Positions 1 to 5,526 are shown, counted from the stretch's first letter. The stretch: 5,966 bases of DNA from Anaerolineae bacterium (GCA_007123335.1 SKLG01000249.1:1-5966), one strand, 5' to 3'. The notes: generated by a model not told the origin, from the sequence alone. Translations and numbers: made by a program.

Positions 1-2
1 GC

Positions 3-758
3 CTCGACCAGCGCTCCTCATACAGCAACTATGGTCCCGAGCTAACGCTGTGCGCGCCATCGAGCGGCAGCCCAGGCCGGGGGATCATCACCACCGACCG
101 CATGGGGCCGGCGGGCTATGACCAGAGCGACTATACCCTCACCGAGCGGTTTGGCGGCACCTCGAGCGCCACGCCCCTCGCTGCCGGCCTGGCCGCCCTG
201 ATCCTCACCCTCGACCCCGATCTGACCTCCGCCGAGGTCAAGCAGATCATGACCGATACGGCGGACAAGATAGGGATGGACAGCGACGGCGAGTATGTGG
301 ACGGCCATTCCCCCTGGTATGGCCATGGGCGCATCAACGCCGCCCGCGCGCTAGAGGCAGCCGCAGGCCGAGGGCCGCAGCGGCTGCCCCAGGTGTTGGC
401 CATGGAGCATCGGGTAAACAGGGATATCCCCGACCTGGGCGAAGCGAGCGATACGATCCCCTTTCCCCTCGATGTGGAGATCAAGGAGATCGAGGTCGGC
501 GTAGAGGTCCGACATACCTGGTCGGGAGACCTGCGCATCCGGTTACAGCCTCCCCAGGGGAGCGAGATCACCCTCTACAATCGCTCAGGAGGAAGCGCCC
601 CGGACGTGGTGCACACCTATCGCTCCAGCGCAGAGCCGGCGTTATTCGCCGGCCTGCTGGGGAAATCGGCGGAAGGCGATTGGGTGCTCACCACGTCGGA
701 TCATGCCCGGCGAGATGTCGGCTTGCTCGTCAAATGGGAGTTGGCCGTCACCTACTGA
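3..758 (+). CDS. Secreted subtilisin-like S8 serine protease with C-terminal P domain (5' partial)
   Basis: This is the C-terminal 251 residues of a subtilase; the start, signal peptide and the Asp, His and oxyanion-Asn parts of the active site lie off the left edge. The first visible residues (LDQRSSYSNYGPELTLCAPS) match the conserved subtilase segment before the serine loop. GGTSSATPLAAG then carries the catalytic serine, first Ser of GTSSA, codon 162-164. From about base 420 to the stop there is a P (Homo B) domain: an IPD start, then HTWSGDLRIRLQPPQGSEI, FAGLLGKSAEGDWVL and a final GLLVKWELAV strand. In proprotein convertases and bacterial convertase-like proteases this jelly-roll domain stabilises the catalytic domain. 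The enzyme probably acts outside the cytoplasm on proteins or peptides; the substrate is unknown. The protein ends right after the P domain, with no sorting signal or membrane anchor. No close operon partner is visible: the next gene starts 120 bases later. Confidence 0.93.
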   Translation, partial: LDQRSSYSNYGPELTLCAPSSGSPGRGIITTDRMGPAGYDQSDYTLTERFGGTSSATPLAAGLAALILTLDPDLTSAEVKQIMTDTADKIGMDSDGEYVDGHSPWYGHGRINAARALEAAAGRGPQRLPQVLAMEHRVNRDIPDLGEASDTIPFPLDVEIKEIEVGVEVRHTWSGDLRIRLQPPQGSEITLYNRSGGSAPDVVHTYRSSAEPALFAGLLGKSAEGDWVLTTSDHARRDVGLLVKWELAVTY

Positions 759-878
759 CGGGAGCCCTAGCGCCCAGGACGATAGCCGCCCCGCACCTCG
801 CCGGCCCCATGGCCTTGATCAAAAAGACCCGCTGGCGACCCCTGCTGAGCGGTAACCCCTTTGAGAGGAGGAACGCGC

Positions 879-1346
879 GTGAACCGCATCGAGCGCGTGC
901 GCGAGATCGTCGACGATATACTCTGCGACCAGCCCGACGTGGTGGAGCGCCGCTGCGGTTTCGTGCATCTCTATGGCGTGGCCCAGGCCGCGGCCCTGCT
1001 GGCCTTGCAGCGGGGGCTGGACCCCGAGCTGGCCACGGTGGCCGGGATGTTGCACGATATCGACACCTACCGCACGGCGTCCGGTCCCGACCATGCGGCG
1101 CGCAGCGCCGATGAGGCGCGCCGGATCCTGCTGGTCGCCGGTTCCTTTGCCGCCGAGGAGATGGAGGCGATCTGCGCCGCCGTCCGACACCACAGCGACA
1201 AGGGCGCCGTGCACGGCCCGCTGGACGAGCTGCTCAAGGATGCCGACGTATGGCAGCACTATTTGTACAACGTCACCCTGCCACCGCATGAGGGGCATGG
1301 ACAACGGCGCGACGCGTTGCGGCGCGAGTTCTCGGTCGACGGGTAA
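879..1346 (+). CDS. HD-domain metal-dependent phosphohydrolase
   Basis: A 155-residue single-domain protein of the HD superfamily, whose members hydrolyse phosphate esters of nucleotides or related compounds in the cytoplasm. Visible metal-ligand candidates are His30 in FVHLYGV, the defining His59-Asp60 pair in AGMLHDIDTY, His104/His105 in AVRHHSDK, and Asp121 in LLKDADVW; spacing and order fit the family. The GTG start at 879 is chosen because an ideal Shine-Dalgarno (AGGAGG, 866-871) lies 7 bases upstream. A TTG at 861 is in frame but would place that ribosome site inside the gene. The substrate cannot be told from the sequence; the HD is not fused to a synthetase, GGDEF or HDc-GYP element. 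It follows the protease gene on the same strand after 120 bases that hold no recognised gene, so co-transcription is possible but unproven. Confidence 0.85.
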   Translation: MNRIERVREIVDDILCDQPDVVERRCGFVHLYGVAQAAALLALQRGLDPELATVAGMLHDIDTYRTASGPDHAARSADEARRILLVAGSFAAEEMEAICAAVRHHSDKGAVHGPLDELLKDADVWQHYLYNVTLPPHEGHGQRRDALRREFSVDG

Positions 1347-1358
1347 TCCTCGTCGACC
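1334..1358 (+). repeat. Inverted repeat at the end of the HD gene
   Basis: GGTCGACG (1334-1341) pairs exactly with CGTCGACC (1351-1358) around a 9-base loop, spanning the TAA stop of the HD gene. No T-run follows, so it is at best a weak or Rho-assisted terminator or an mRNA-stabilising 3' hairpin. Confidence 0.45.
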
Positions 1359-1393
1359 ATGAACCTGTGAGCCGGCGCCCCTCCCCGCAGAGC

Positions 1394-1579
1394 TCAGAAT
1401 CTCTCTTCCCCTGCCTCGGCCAGATCGGCGATGGTCCGCGCCAGCTTGAGCACGCGGTGGTAGGCCCGCGCGCTCAGCTCCATCTGCGTCATCGCCGCCC
1501 TGATCAGCGAGCGGCCCGCCGCGTCCAGCTCGCAGAACTGGCGCACCTTGGCCGGGCCAAAGAGCGCCGTGGATATCGT
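1394..1579 (-). pseudogene. yifB: Remnant of YifB/ComM Mg-chelatase-like AAA+ ATPase (C-terminal fragment)
   Basis: Read on the minus strand, this frame gives FGPAKVRQFCELDAAG, then RSLIRAAMTQMELSARAY, then HRVLKLARTIADLAEAG before a stop. That matches the conserved C-terminal domain of YifB/ComM (Mg_chelatase_C; usual form xRxFCxLD...LSARAYHRxLKLARTIADL). ComM is a helicase that promotes branch migration in natural transformation. A complete gene would be about 500 codons. Here only about 50 are left: a TAA (1580-1582) stops the frame a few codons before the homology, and the usual last segment (a helix ending near ALQYR) is missing after ADLAEAG. No start codon or ribosome site precedes the conserved block, and I find no chelatase or Walker sequence nearby, so this is a non-functional remnant. 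Nothing else is recognised in the 311 bases between the HD gene and the next gene. Confidence 0.75.
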
Positions 1580-1594
1580 TTACCAAGCCGATAT
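1573..1594. repeat. Short inverted repeat at the yifB remnant breakpoint
   Basis: ATATCG (1573-1578) and CGATAT (1589-1594) face each other across 10 bases, exactly where YifB homology ends. It could be the trace of a rearrangement or inserted element, but with six-base arms it may be chance. Confidence 0.25.
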
Positions 1595-1657
1595 GCCCGA
1601 CCTGTCTAGCACAGCAGGATGGGTTCTAGAGAATATCTTGCGGTCATGATAGTACAC

Positions 1658-1963
1658 TCACAAGGGAACCAATTCCGCCTCGTCAAGATAGGCCTGCAGG
1701 TCCTCCACGTTGGGCTCTAGCGCCCTTTCTTGCGATGTGCCAAAGATATCAATAGCCCGCAACTCAAGTTTCCGAAAGGGCAGCTTCCTGGTTCTCAACA
1801 CCACAGTCACCGGCCTATACCTGGTACTGACAATGCGCCAGCGATAGCTCGCACCTTCCCTAACCGGCCCTTTTACTTCCAAGGCCTGCGCACCAAACTT
1901 GGTGAGGGCAAACGCGGTCAGGATCTTGGTGATGTCGTCTATGACTTCATGTTCATTGCTCAT
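1658..1963 (-). CDS. Hypothetical protein, 101 residues
   Basis: I do not recognise a family. The 101-residue product is soluble, with no signal peptide or membrane segment. It has an amphipathic N-terminal helix (residues about 3-22), then a central stretch rich in alternating hydrophobic and Arg/Lys residues that looks like three or four beta strands (YRWRIVS, PVTVVLRTRKL, KLELRAIDIF). An acidic C-terminal helix (VEDLQAYLDEAELV) follows, so an alpha-beta-alpha fold is plausible. The case for a real gene is a good Shine-Dalgarno (AAGGGGGAG on the minus strand, 1968-1976) just before the ATG, and amino-acid use normal for a globular protein. It lies 64 bases downstream of the YbaY-like gene on the same strand and could be the last gene of that minus-strand run. 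No terminator with a T-run is seen after it. Confidence 0.62.
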   Translation of the reverse strand: MSNEHEVIDDITKILTAFALTKFGAQALEVKGPVREGASYRWRIVSTRYRPVTVVLRTRKLPFRKLELRAIDIFGTSQERALEPNVEDLQAYLDEAELVPL

Positions 1964-2027
1964 TTCGCTCCCCCTTCTTTTTGAATGATTGTCCCTCTAG
2001 GCCCTTTACCTAAGGTTGCTATGGTCG

Positions 2028-2549
2028 CTAGTAGGAGTGGGGCGCCAGACGCCCGCTGCTGAGCGCCAGCTCCAAAGGCGACCAGGGGCCGACCTTGGCC
2101 AGGACCAGGTTGACCATGGTGGGATGCCCCTGCGTGATGACGTTCGGTCGCGTCGTGGTCGCGTAGAGTACCTTGCCATCCGCCACCATATTGGCGCCCA
2201 CCACATACACCCCGTTTGGCATGATGGATGCCGGGTCAAAGCCGACCTCGAACTCGAACGGAATGTGGCCGCCTGCGAGATCGAGGGTCTGTCCCGCGAG
2301 CACGACCTCGCTCCCATCGACGTGGGAGATCTCTACGAGCTGCACGATGATCCTGGTGTCAGCCGCGAGCGCGAGCACCTCGCGATATGTCACGGTGCCC
2401 TTGACGGCTGTGGGCTGTGCAAGCGCGCTCGTCGGGGTCGGCTGCGGTGCCTCCGCGGATGGCGACGCCGGCGCGCTGCTGGTATAAGCCGCTACCAGCA
2501 AGACCAAAGGGACCAAACCGACAGCAATGATGGACCTGACCCTGTTCAT
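2028..2549 (-). CDS. YbaY/YscW-family exported protein lacking the lipobox cysteine
   Basis: A 173-residue envelope protein. Residues 1-22 form a signal peptide (basic MNRVR, then a hydrophobic core to LLVAA), followed by a Pro/Ser/Thr/Ala-rich linker to about 48. The YbaY/YscW-type domain follows at about 50-150: GTVTYREVLAL, then IIVQLVEISHVDGSEVVLAGQ, IPFEFEVGFDPA and the strand VYVVGANMVADGKVLYAT. This beta-rich family is mostly found in lipoproteins; YscW members assist outer-membrane secretin assembly, while the function of YbaY itself is not settled. The expected lipobox reads LVAAY: residue 22 is Tyr (codon at 2484-2486) where Cys is expected, so lipid anchoring should fail and the protein may be secreted or stay anchored by its signal peptide. 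A ribosome site (AAGGAG, minus strand) sits about 8 bases before the ATG. It begins 41 bases after the receiver gene on the same strand, so the two are probably co-transcribed. Confidence 0.85.
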   Translation of the reverse strand: MNRVRSIIAVGLVPLVLLVAAYTSSAPASPSAEAPQPTPTSALAQPTAVKGTVTYREVLALAADTRIIVQLVEISHVDGSEVVLAGQTLDLAGGHIPFEFEVGFDPASIMPNGVYVVGANMVADGKVLYATTTRPNVITQGHPTMVNLVLAKVGPWSPLELALSSGRLAPHSY

Positions 2550-2590
2550 GGAACATGCTCCTTGGACCTACAACCTTACAATCTCCGAGA

Positions 2591-2971
2591 TTACACGCTA
2601 CAGATCGCGCGATGCAGGATTTCAGTTGGCCCGCCTTTGACCAGAAACTCGTCGGCCCCAGCCGCCAGTGCCTCGGCCTGATACTCGGCGTACATCGTCA
2701 GCACGATCACCTTGACCTCCGGCTGCTGGCTCTTGATGCGCTGCGTGGCCTCGATACCATCCATCACCGGCATGCGGGCGTCCATCAGCACGACGTCAGG
2801 CCGGCGCTCTGCAACCAGGTTCACGGCCTCACACCCATCCTCCGCCTCGCCGACCCATTCTATGTCTGGCAACAAGGTCAGCAAGGCATAGAGACCCCGG
2901 CGTATGGGTCTTTGGTCATCGGCCACTAAAAGTCGCCGTCGTTGTGACACGGGATGAACGTCTCTGTGCAT
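2591..2971 (-). CDS. Stand-alone receiver-domain response regulator (NarL-type receiver, no output domain)
   Basis: A 126-residue CheY-like receiver with nothing attached. All phosphotransfer residues are present: the acidic pair Asp18-Asp19 (LLVADDQ), phospho-acceptor Asp64 in VVLMDARMPVMDG, the switch Thr92 (VIVLTMY) and Lys112 (FLVKGG). The sequence is closest in style to receivers of NarL/FixJ regulators, yet it stops at the last receiver helix (EILHRAICSV). No LuxR-type helix-turn-helix follows in the 41 bases before the next gene. It therefore cannot bind DNA itself and should act by protein contact or as a phosphate sink. The ATG is chosen because a purine-rich AGGGAG (2983-2988) lies upstream, although the 11-base gap is long. 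It is divergent from, and 226 bases away from, a soluble histidine kinase that could phosphorylate it; this pairing is inferred from position only. Confidence 0.9.
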   Translation of the reverse strand: MHRDVHPVSQRRRLLVADDQRPIRRGLYALLTLLPDIEWVGEAEDGCEAVNLVAERRPDVVLMDARMPVMDGIEATQRIKSQQPEVKVIVLTMYAEYQAEALAAGADEFLVKGGPTEILHRAICSV

Positions 2972-2994
2972 ATTTTTCTATACTCCCTATGATC

Positions 2995-3024
2995 AGCATA
3001 CCATTAAACTCCCGTGCTGGTCAT
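2995..3024 (-). promoter_or_regulatory. Candidate extended -10 promoter for the stand-alone receiver gene
   Basis: On the minus strand, ATGACC (3019-3024; 4 of 6 to TTGACA) and TATGCT (2995-3000; 4 of 6) are 18 bases apart, and TGG directly before the -10 gives an extended -10 (TGn). Transcription would start near 2988, at the ribosome site of the receiver gene, giving a very short leader. Confidence 0.4.
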
Positions 3025-3103
3025 CGCCAGAAAGAGGGATATTCTGCTCCATCCAAAGAAGCCCTCGTACCGCGGTGTTGTCCCACTTAATACCGCAAGG
3101 CGT

Positions 3104-3117
3104 GCGACTTTGGTCGT
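3104..3117. promoter_or_regulatory. Possible operator upstream of the kinase promoter
   Basis: CGAC (3105-3108), TTTG, GTCG (3113-3116) is a short inverted repeat that ends 9 bases before the kinase -35 box. It could be a regulator site such as autoregulation by the paired LuxR-type regulator, but the arms are short. The TACCGC hexamer also occurs twice nearby (3068 and 3091). Confidence 0.25.
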
Positions 3118-3124
3118 AGATATG

Positions 3125-3154
3125 TTGACACTGCGCCTTTCCTTTGCCTATAAT
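3125..3154 (+). promoter_or_regulatory. Consensus sigma70-type promoter of the kinase/regulator operon
   Basis: TTGACA (3125-3130) and TATAAT (3149-3154) are both perfect consensus boxes, separated by 18 bases. The start point would lie near 3161, giving a leader of about 37 bases that contains the ribosome site AAGGTG (3185-3190), 7 bases before the ATG of the kinase. This predicts strong housekeeping transcription of the two-component operon. Confidence 0.75.
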
Positions 3155-3197
3155 GGGGTAGAAGAAGGCGAGATTCCACAAGAGAAGGTGCAACCCT

Positions 3198-4343
3198 ATG
3201 GCCTACGATTCGGTGAATAATGGCCCCTCGCACGAAGAGACGCGTCAGCGGCTGGCCGAGAGCCGCAGCCTTCAGCGCGTGGCTACGGCTCTGCTGCAAA
3301 AGCTCACCCTTGAGCAGGTGCTCGAGATCGTGCGCAGCGAGGCGCGGCAGTTGACGGGCGCCGAGGGCGGCAGCATCTTTTTGCTGGAAGAGGACGGCTG
3401 GCTTCGGGAGGCCCGCGACGATGCAAAGCTCGACCCGCTCTCCCAACGGTTACCCGTGATTGGCACGCTCACCGGGCAAGCCGTGCTCAGCCGCAAGCCG
3501 ATCCTGGTCAACGATCATGACAGTGGTGTGGTAGAGGCGCGCACGCCGAGCAGCAAGACAGAGTCGTTGCTGGCAGTGCCCCTACAGATAGAGGGGGTTC
3601 CCATTGGCGCGCTGAACGTGGCCAACAAACAGGGAGGCTTTGCGGAGGATGACGTGCGCATCCTGGGCCTCCTCGCGGATGTGGCCGCCATTGCCATCGA
3701 AAATGCCCGGCTGGGCGAAAAAGCCAAGCGGCTGGCCATCGTCGAAGAGCGCCAGTGGTTGGCACGCGAACTGCACGACTCGGTCACCCAGGCGATGTAT
3801 AGTGTGACCCTCTATGCCGAGGCAACGCACATGGCCCTCGATGCTGGCAAACAGGACGTGGCCGTAGAAAATTTGCGAGAGCTGCAAACAATGGCCCGCG
3901 AGGCGCTATTCAATATCCGCTTGCTCATCTTTGAGCTGCACCCGCCCATTCTAGAGGACCAGGGGTTGGCTGCGGCTCTGCAGATCCGCTTGTCCGCGGT
4001 GGAGGCCCGCGCGGGATTGCAGACCGACATGCGCGTGGAGGGGGCCCGCCGTCTGCCGCTCTCTGTGGAGGAAGAACTTTACCGCATCGCGCTCGAAGCC
4101 CTCAACAACGTGGTCAAACATGCCGGCGCGCAGCGCGTGGAGGTGCATGTGTTCTTTGACAGGGATCTCGTCGGCGTCGAGATCTCGGACGACGGGCAAG
4201 GGTACGACCCTGTCGCGGCCCGGCAAAGCGGGGGGATGGGGCTGCGCGGCATGGAGGAGCGCGTCTTGCGCATCAACGGCAAAATAGAGATCGTCAGCGC
4301 GCCGGGAAAGGGGACTACCGTGAAGGTGGAGGTTCCGGTATGA
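3198..4343 (+). CDS. Soluble GAF-domain sensor histidine kinase (HisKA_3/NarL-type)
   Basis: A 381-residue kinase with no membrane segment, so it senses inside the cell. Order: a short N-terminal helix (about 12-45), a GAF domain (about 25-170, with GGSIFLLEEDGWL, LTGQAVLSRKPILV and AVPLQIEGVPIGALNVANK), a HisKA_3 dimerisation/phosphoacceptor domain and a HATPase_c domain. The phosphoacceptor is His193 in ERQWLARELHDSVTQ. The HDxxxQ motif with Gln198 is, in this family (for example NarX and DesK relatives), tied to phosphatase activity toward the regulator. The ATP site has the N box (Asn303/Asn304 in ALEALNNVVKHA), the G1 box (DDGQGYD, 331-337), the G2 box (SGGMGLRGMEER, 344-355) and a closing GKGTTVKVEVP strand. 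It should phosphorylate the regulator encoded directly downstream, whose start overlaps its stop by four bases. The GAF ligand is unknown; I see no Cys-based cluster or heme motif. Confidence 0.97.
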   Translation: MAYDSVNNGPSHEETRQRLAESRSLQRVATALLQKLTLEQVLEIVRSEARQLTGAEGGSIFLLEEDGWLREARDDAKLDPLSQRLPVIGTLTGQAVLSRKPILVNDHDSGVVEARTPSSKTESLLAVPLQIEGVPIGALNVANKQGGFAEDDVRILGLLADVAAIAIENARLGEKAKRLAIVEERQWLARELHDSVTQAMYSVTLYAEATHMALDAGKQDVAVENLRELQTMAREALFNIRLLIFELHPPILEDQGLAAALQIRLSAVEARAGLQTDMRVEGARRLPLSVEEELYRIALEALNNVVKHAGAQRVEVHVFFDRDLVGVEISDDGQGYDPVAARQSGGMGLRGMEERVLRINGKIEIVSAPGKGTTVKVEVPV

Positions 4344-5041
4344 CCGAGCAGAGGGGCGTCGCTACGGCGAAAAGCCCCATCCGCGTGTTGATTGTGGACG
4401 ACCAGACCATCGTCCGCAAAGGCATATGCGCGTTGTTGGCCCAAGTCGCGACGATCGAGGTGGCAGGAGAGGCCAGCAACGGAGAGGAAGCCGTGGCTCA
4501 GTCACAAGCCTTGGACCCGGATGTGACCCTGATGGACCTGGCGATGCCCGTCATGGACGGCATCGAGGCCATCCGCCGGATCACCGCGCGCCAGGCCGGG
4601 GCGCGCATCCTGGTGCTGACCAGCTTTACGGGTGACGACAAGGTCTTTCCCGCCATCAAGGCCGGGGCGTTGGGCTACTTGCTCAAGGACTCGACCCCGA
4701 CCGACTTGATCTGGGCCATCGAGCAGGTCAGCCGTGGCGAACCCTCGCTGCACCCGAGCATAGCCGCCCAAGTGCTGCAAGAGCTGCGGCGCCCGACCGA
4801 AAAGACGCCACCTCCGAACGCGCTGACCCCGCGGGAAGTGGAGGTGCTGAGCCTGGTGGCCAAGGGATTGACCAACCGCGAGATCAGTGCGCAGTTGACC
4901 ACGACGGAGGCGACCATCAAGAGCCACGTGAGCACCATCTTGAGCAAGCTGCATCTATCCAATCGTGTCCAGGCGACACTCTATGCTCTGCAGGAGGGAG
5001 TTGTCTCGCTGGAGGAGGGCACCTCGGATAGCGACGCCTAG
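4340..5041 (+). CDS. NarL/LuxR-family DNA-binding response regulator
   Basis: A 233-residue two-domain regulator, usual length for the family. The receiver (about 14-132) has Asp20-Asp21 (LIVDDQ), phospho-acceptor Asp66 (VTLMDLAMPVMDG), Thr94 (LVLTSF) and Lys116 (YLLKDS). After a Pro-rich linker (TEKTPPPN) the LuxR-type helix-turn-helix (about 160-220) reads LTPREVEVLSLVAKGLTNRE, then EISAQL, ATIKSHVSTILSKLHLSNR. This is the classic GerE/LuxR pattern in which the TIKSHVSTIL helix contacts DNA. Phosphorylation by the upstream kinase should promote dimerisation and binding to target promoters. Its ATG overlaps the kinase TGA (ATGA), a sign of translational coupling and matched expression. The receiver resembles that of the stand-alone receiver on the opposite strand (both have the VxLMDxxMPVMDGIEA block), so cross-talk is possible. 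The last residues (EEGTSDSDA) form a short acidic tail. Confidence 0.97.
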   Translation: MTEQRGVATAKSPIRVLIVDDQTIVRKGICALLAQVATIEVAGEASNGEEAVAQSQALDPDVTLMDLAMPVMDGIEAIRRITARQAGARILVLTSFTGDDKVFPAIKAGALGYLLKDSTPTDLIWAIEQVSRGEPSLHPSIAAQVLQELRRPTEKTPPPNALTPREVEVLSLVAKGLTNREISAQLTTTEATIKSHVSTILSKLHLSNRVQATLYALQEGVVSLEEGTSDSDA

Positions 5042-5112
5042 CGCGATCCCCACACCGCCGCTGCTCTTTCCCCCCTTTTGACCCACACGGCCTACGACTA
5101 TAGTTGCAGGCC

Positions 5113-5121
5113 ATTATACCA
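5113..5121 (-). promoter_or_regulatory. Extended -10 element directed antisense to the response regulator
   Basis: On the minus strand this reads TGGTATAAT: a perfect TATAAT (5113-5118) preceded by TG-n. No TTGACA-like box lies 17-18 bases upstream; that place is taken by the terminator palindrome. Extended -10 promoters can work without a -35 box. A transcript from here would run into the 3' end of the regulator gene as antisense RNA. Confidence 0.3.
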
Positions 5122-5130
5122 AAAGTATGT

Positions 5131-5158
5131 AGAGACCGCCTCGAGGCGGTCTCTTTTT
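5131..5158 (+). terminator. Intrinsic terminator of the kinase/regulator operon
   Basis: A perfect 24-base palindrome (5131-5154): AGAGACCGCC, TCGA, GGCGGTCTCT, followed by a run of five T (5154-5158). The stem has up to 10 GC-rich pairs with a four-base loop. It lies 90 bases past the regulator stop, with no gene in between, and separates this operon from the stress cluster to the right. On the minus strand the run after the palindrome is ACATAC, not T, so it should act in one direction. Confidence 0.9.
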
Positions 5159-5186
5159 GTTGAGCACAAGATTATCCTTTCTGCCG

Positions 5187-5215
5187 ATGGCAGGTGAGGG
5201 ATATGGGCGTATGAT
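5187..5215 (+). promoter_or_regulatory. Candidate promoter for the small stress-gene cluster
   Basis: ATGGCA (5187-5192; 4 of 6 to TTGACA) and TATGAT (5210-5215; 5 of 6 to TATAAT) are 17 bases apart, about 140 bases before the first small gene and just after the terminator of the previous operon. No clear general-stress sigma pattern was seen. Fit is moderate, so this is tentative. Confidence 0.35.
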
Positions 5216-5278
5216 AAGGGTGTGAGACAAGATGGCCAGACCTGCATAGTCATGAACGAGCAAGGACATGGGTTGAAC

Positions 5279-5319
5279 GCCGGCGCGTTTAGTTGCCCGG
5301 GGCGCCGGCCCAAACGGGC
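5279..5319 (+). other. GC-rich hairpin pair in the leader of the stress cluster
   Basis: GCCGGCGC (5279-5286) pairs with GCGCCGGC (5302-5309) around a 15-base loop. A second small hairpin, GCCC (5308-5311) with GGGC (5316-5319), shares two bases with the first, so the two may compete. No ribosome site or T-run is inside. This is the only structure I see in the roughly 190 bases from the terminator to the first small gene. It may be an mRNA leader structure, or a small RNA, but no known family is recognised. Confidence 0.35.
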
Positions 5320-5353
5320 GACGTAGAGCAAAAAAATGAGGAGGATCATGATT

Positions 5354-5494
5354 ATGAGTAAAAAGAAAGAGCAGCCCAAGAGTACCTTGAAGAAGGATCC
5401 CGTGGAAGCGCCGACCGAAAAACCCAAGGGCAATCCGAAGGATCAGCCGGTGGGCAAGGCGCCCGCCAAGCCAAAAGGAAAAATCAAGAAATAG
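5354..5494 (+). CDS. Small Lys/Pro-rich basic protein, 46 residues
   Basis: A tiny ORF that begins MSKKKEQPKSTLKK and ends with repeated Lys-Pro and Lys-Gly units (APAKPKGKIKK). Lys makes up about a third of the residues, Pro about a sixth, and there are no aromatic residues, so it is very basic and likely disordered; it could contact nucleic acid or another acidic partner, which is inference. The start at 5354 is chosen because AGGAGG (5339-5344) lies 9 bases upstream. ATGs at 5348 (3 bases after AGGAGG) and 5336 (before it) are in frame but badly placed for that site. It is followed after 32 bases by a CsbD-family gene on the same strand, which suggests one transcript. I do not recognise a family. 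The main doubt is its length and low complexity, but the strong ribosome site and its place in a gene row argue that it is translated. Confidence 0.62.
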   Translation: MSKKKEQPKSTLKKDPVEAPTEKPKGNPKDQPVGKAPAKPKGKIKK

Positions 5495-5526
5495 TTCAAG
5501 TGGGAATAGCATAGAAAGGGGTTGCG

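Noticed and set aside
680..1114. Plus-strand open frame between the protease and HD genes
   Set aside because: It starts inside the P domain and runs through the HD gene in another frame, with no ribosome site or motif.
819..1586. Long minus-strand open frame (255 codons) across the HD gene and yifB remnant
   Set aside because: It lies mostly opposite the HD gene, whose frame has all HD motifs and an ideal ribosome site. The translated text is low in recognisable motifs and rich in Gly/Arg, typical of antisense frames in GC-rich DNA.
2016..2681. Plus-strand open frame (221 codons) opposite the YbaY-like gene
   Set aside because: It overlaps the YbaY-like gene and the receiver end on the other strand, which both show clear family motifs; this frame shows none.
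4502..4954. Minus-strand open frame inside the response regulator gene
   Set aside because: Shadow frame of a clear LuxR-family gene; no motif or ribosome site.
5078..5104. TTGACC and TATAGT as a plus-strand promoter just before the terminator
   Set aside because: The spacer is only 15 bases and any transcript would meet the terminator at once.
5098..5512. Two minus-strand open frames with hydrophobic stretches, opposite the leader and small basic gene
   Set aside because: They cross the terminator palindrome, lack homology, and their Phe/Leu-rich stretches are the antisense of Lys-rich codons in the small basic ORF.
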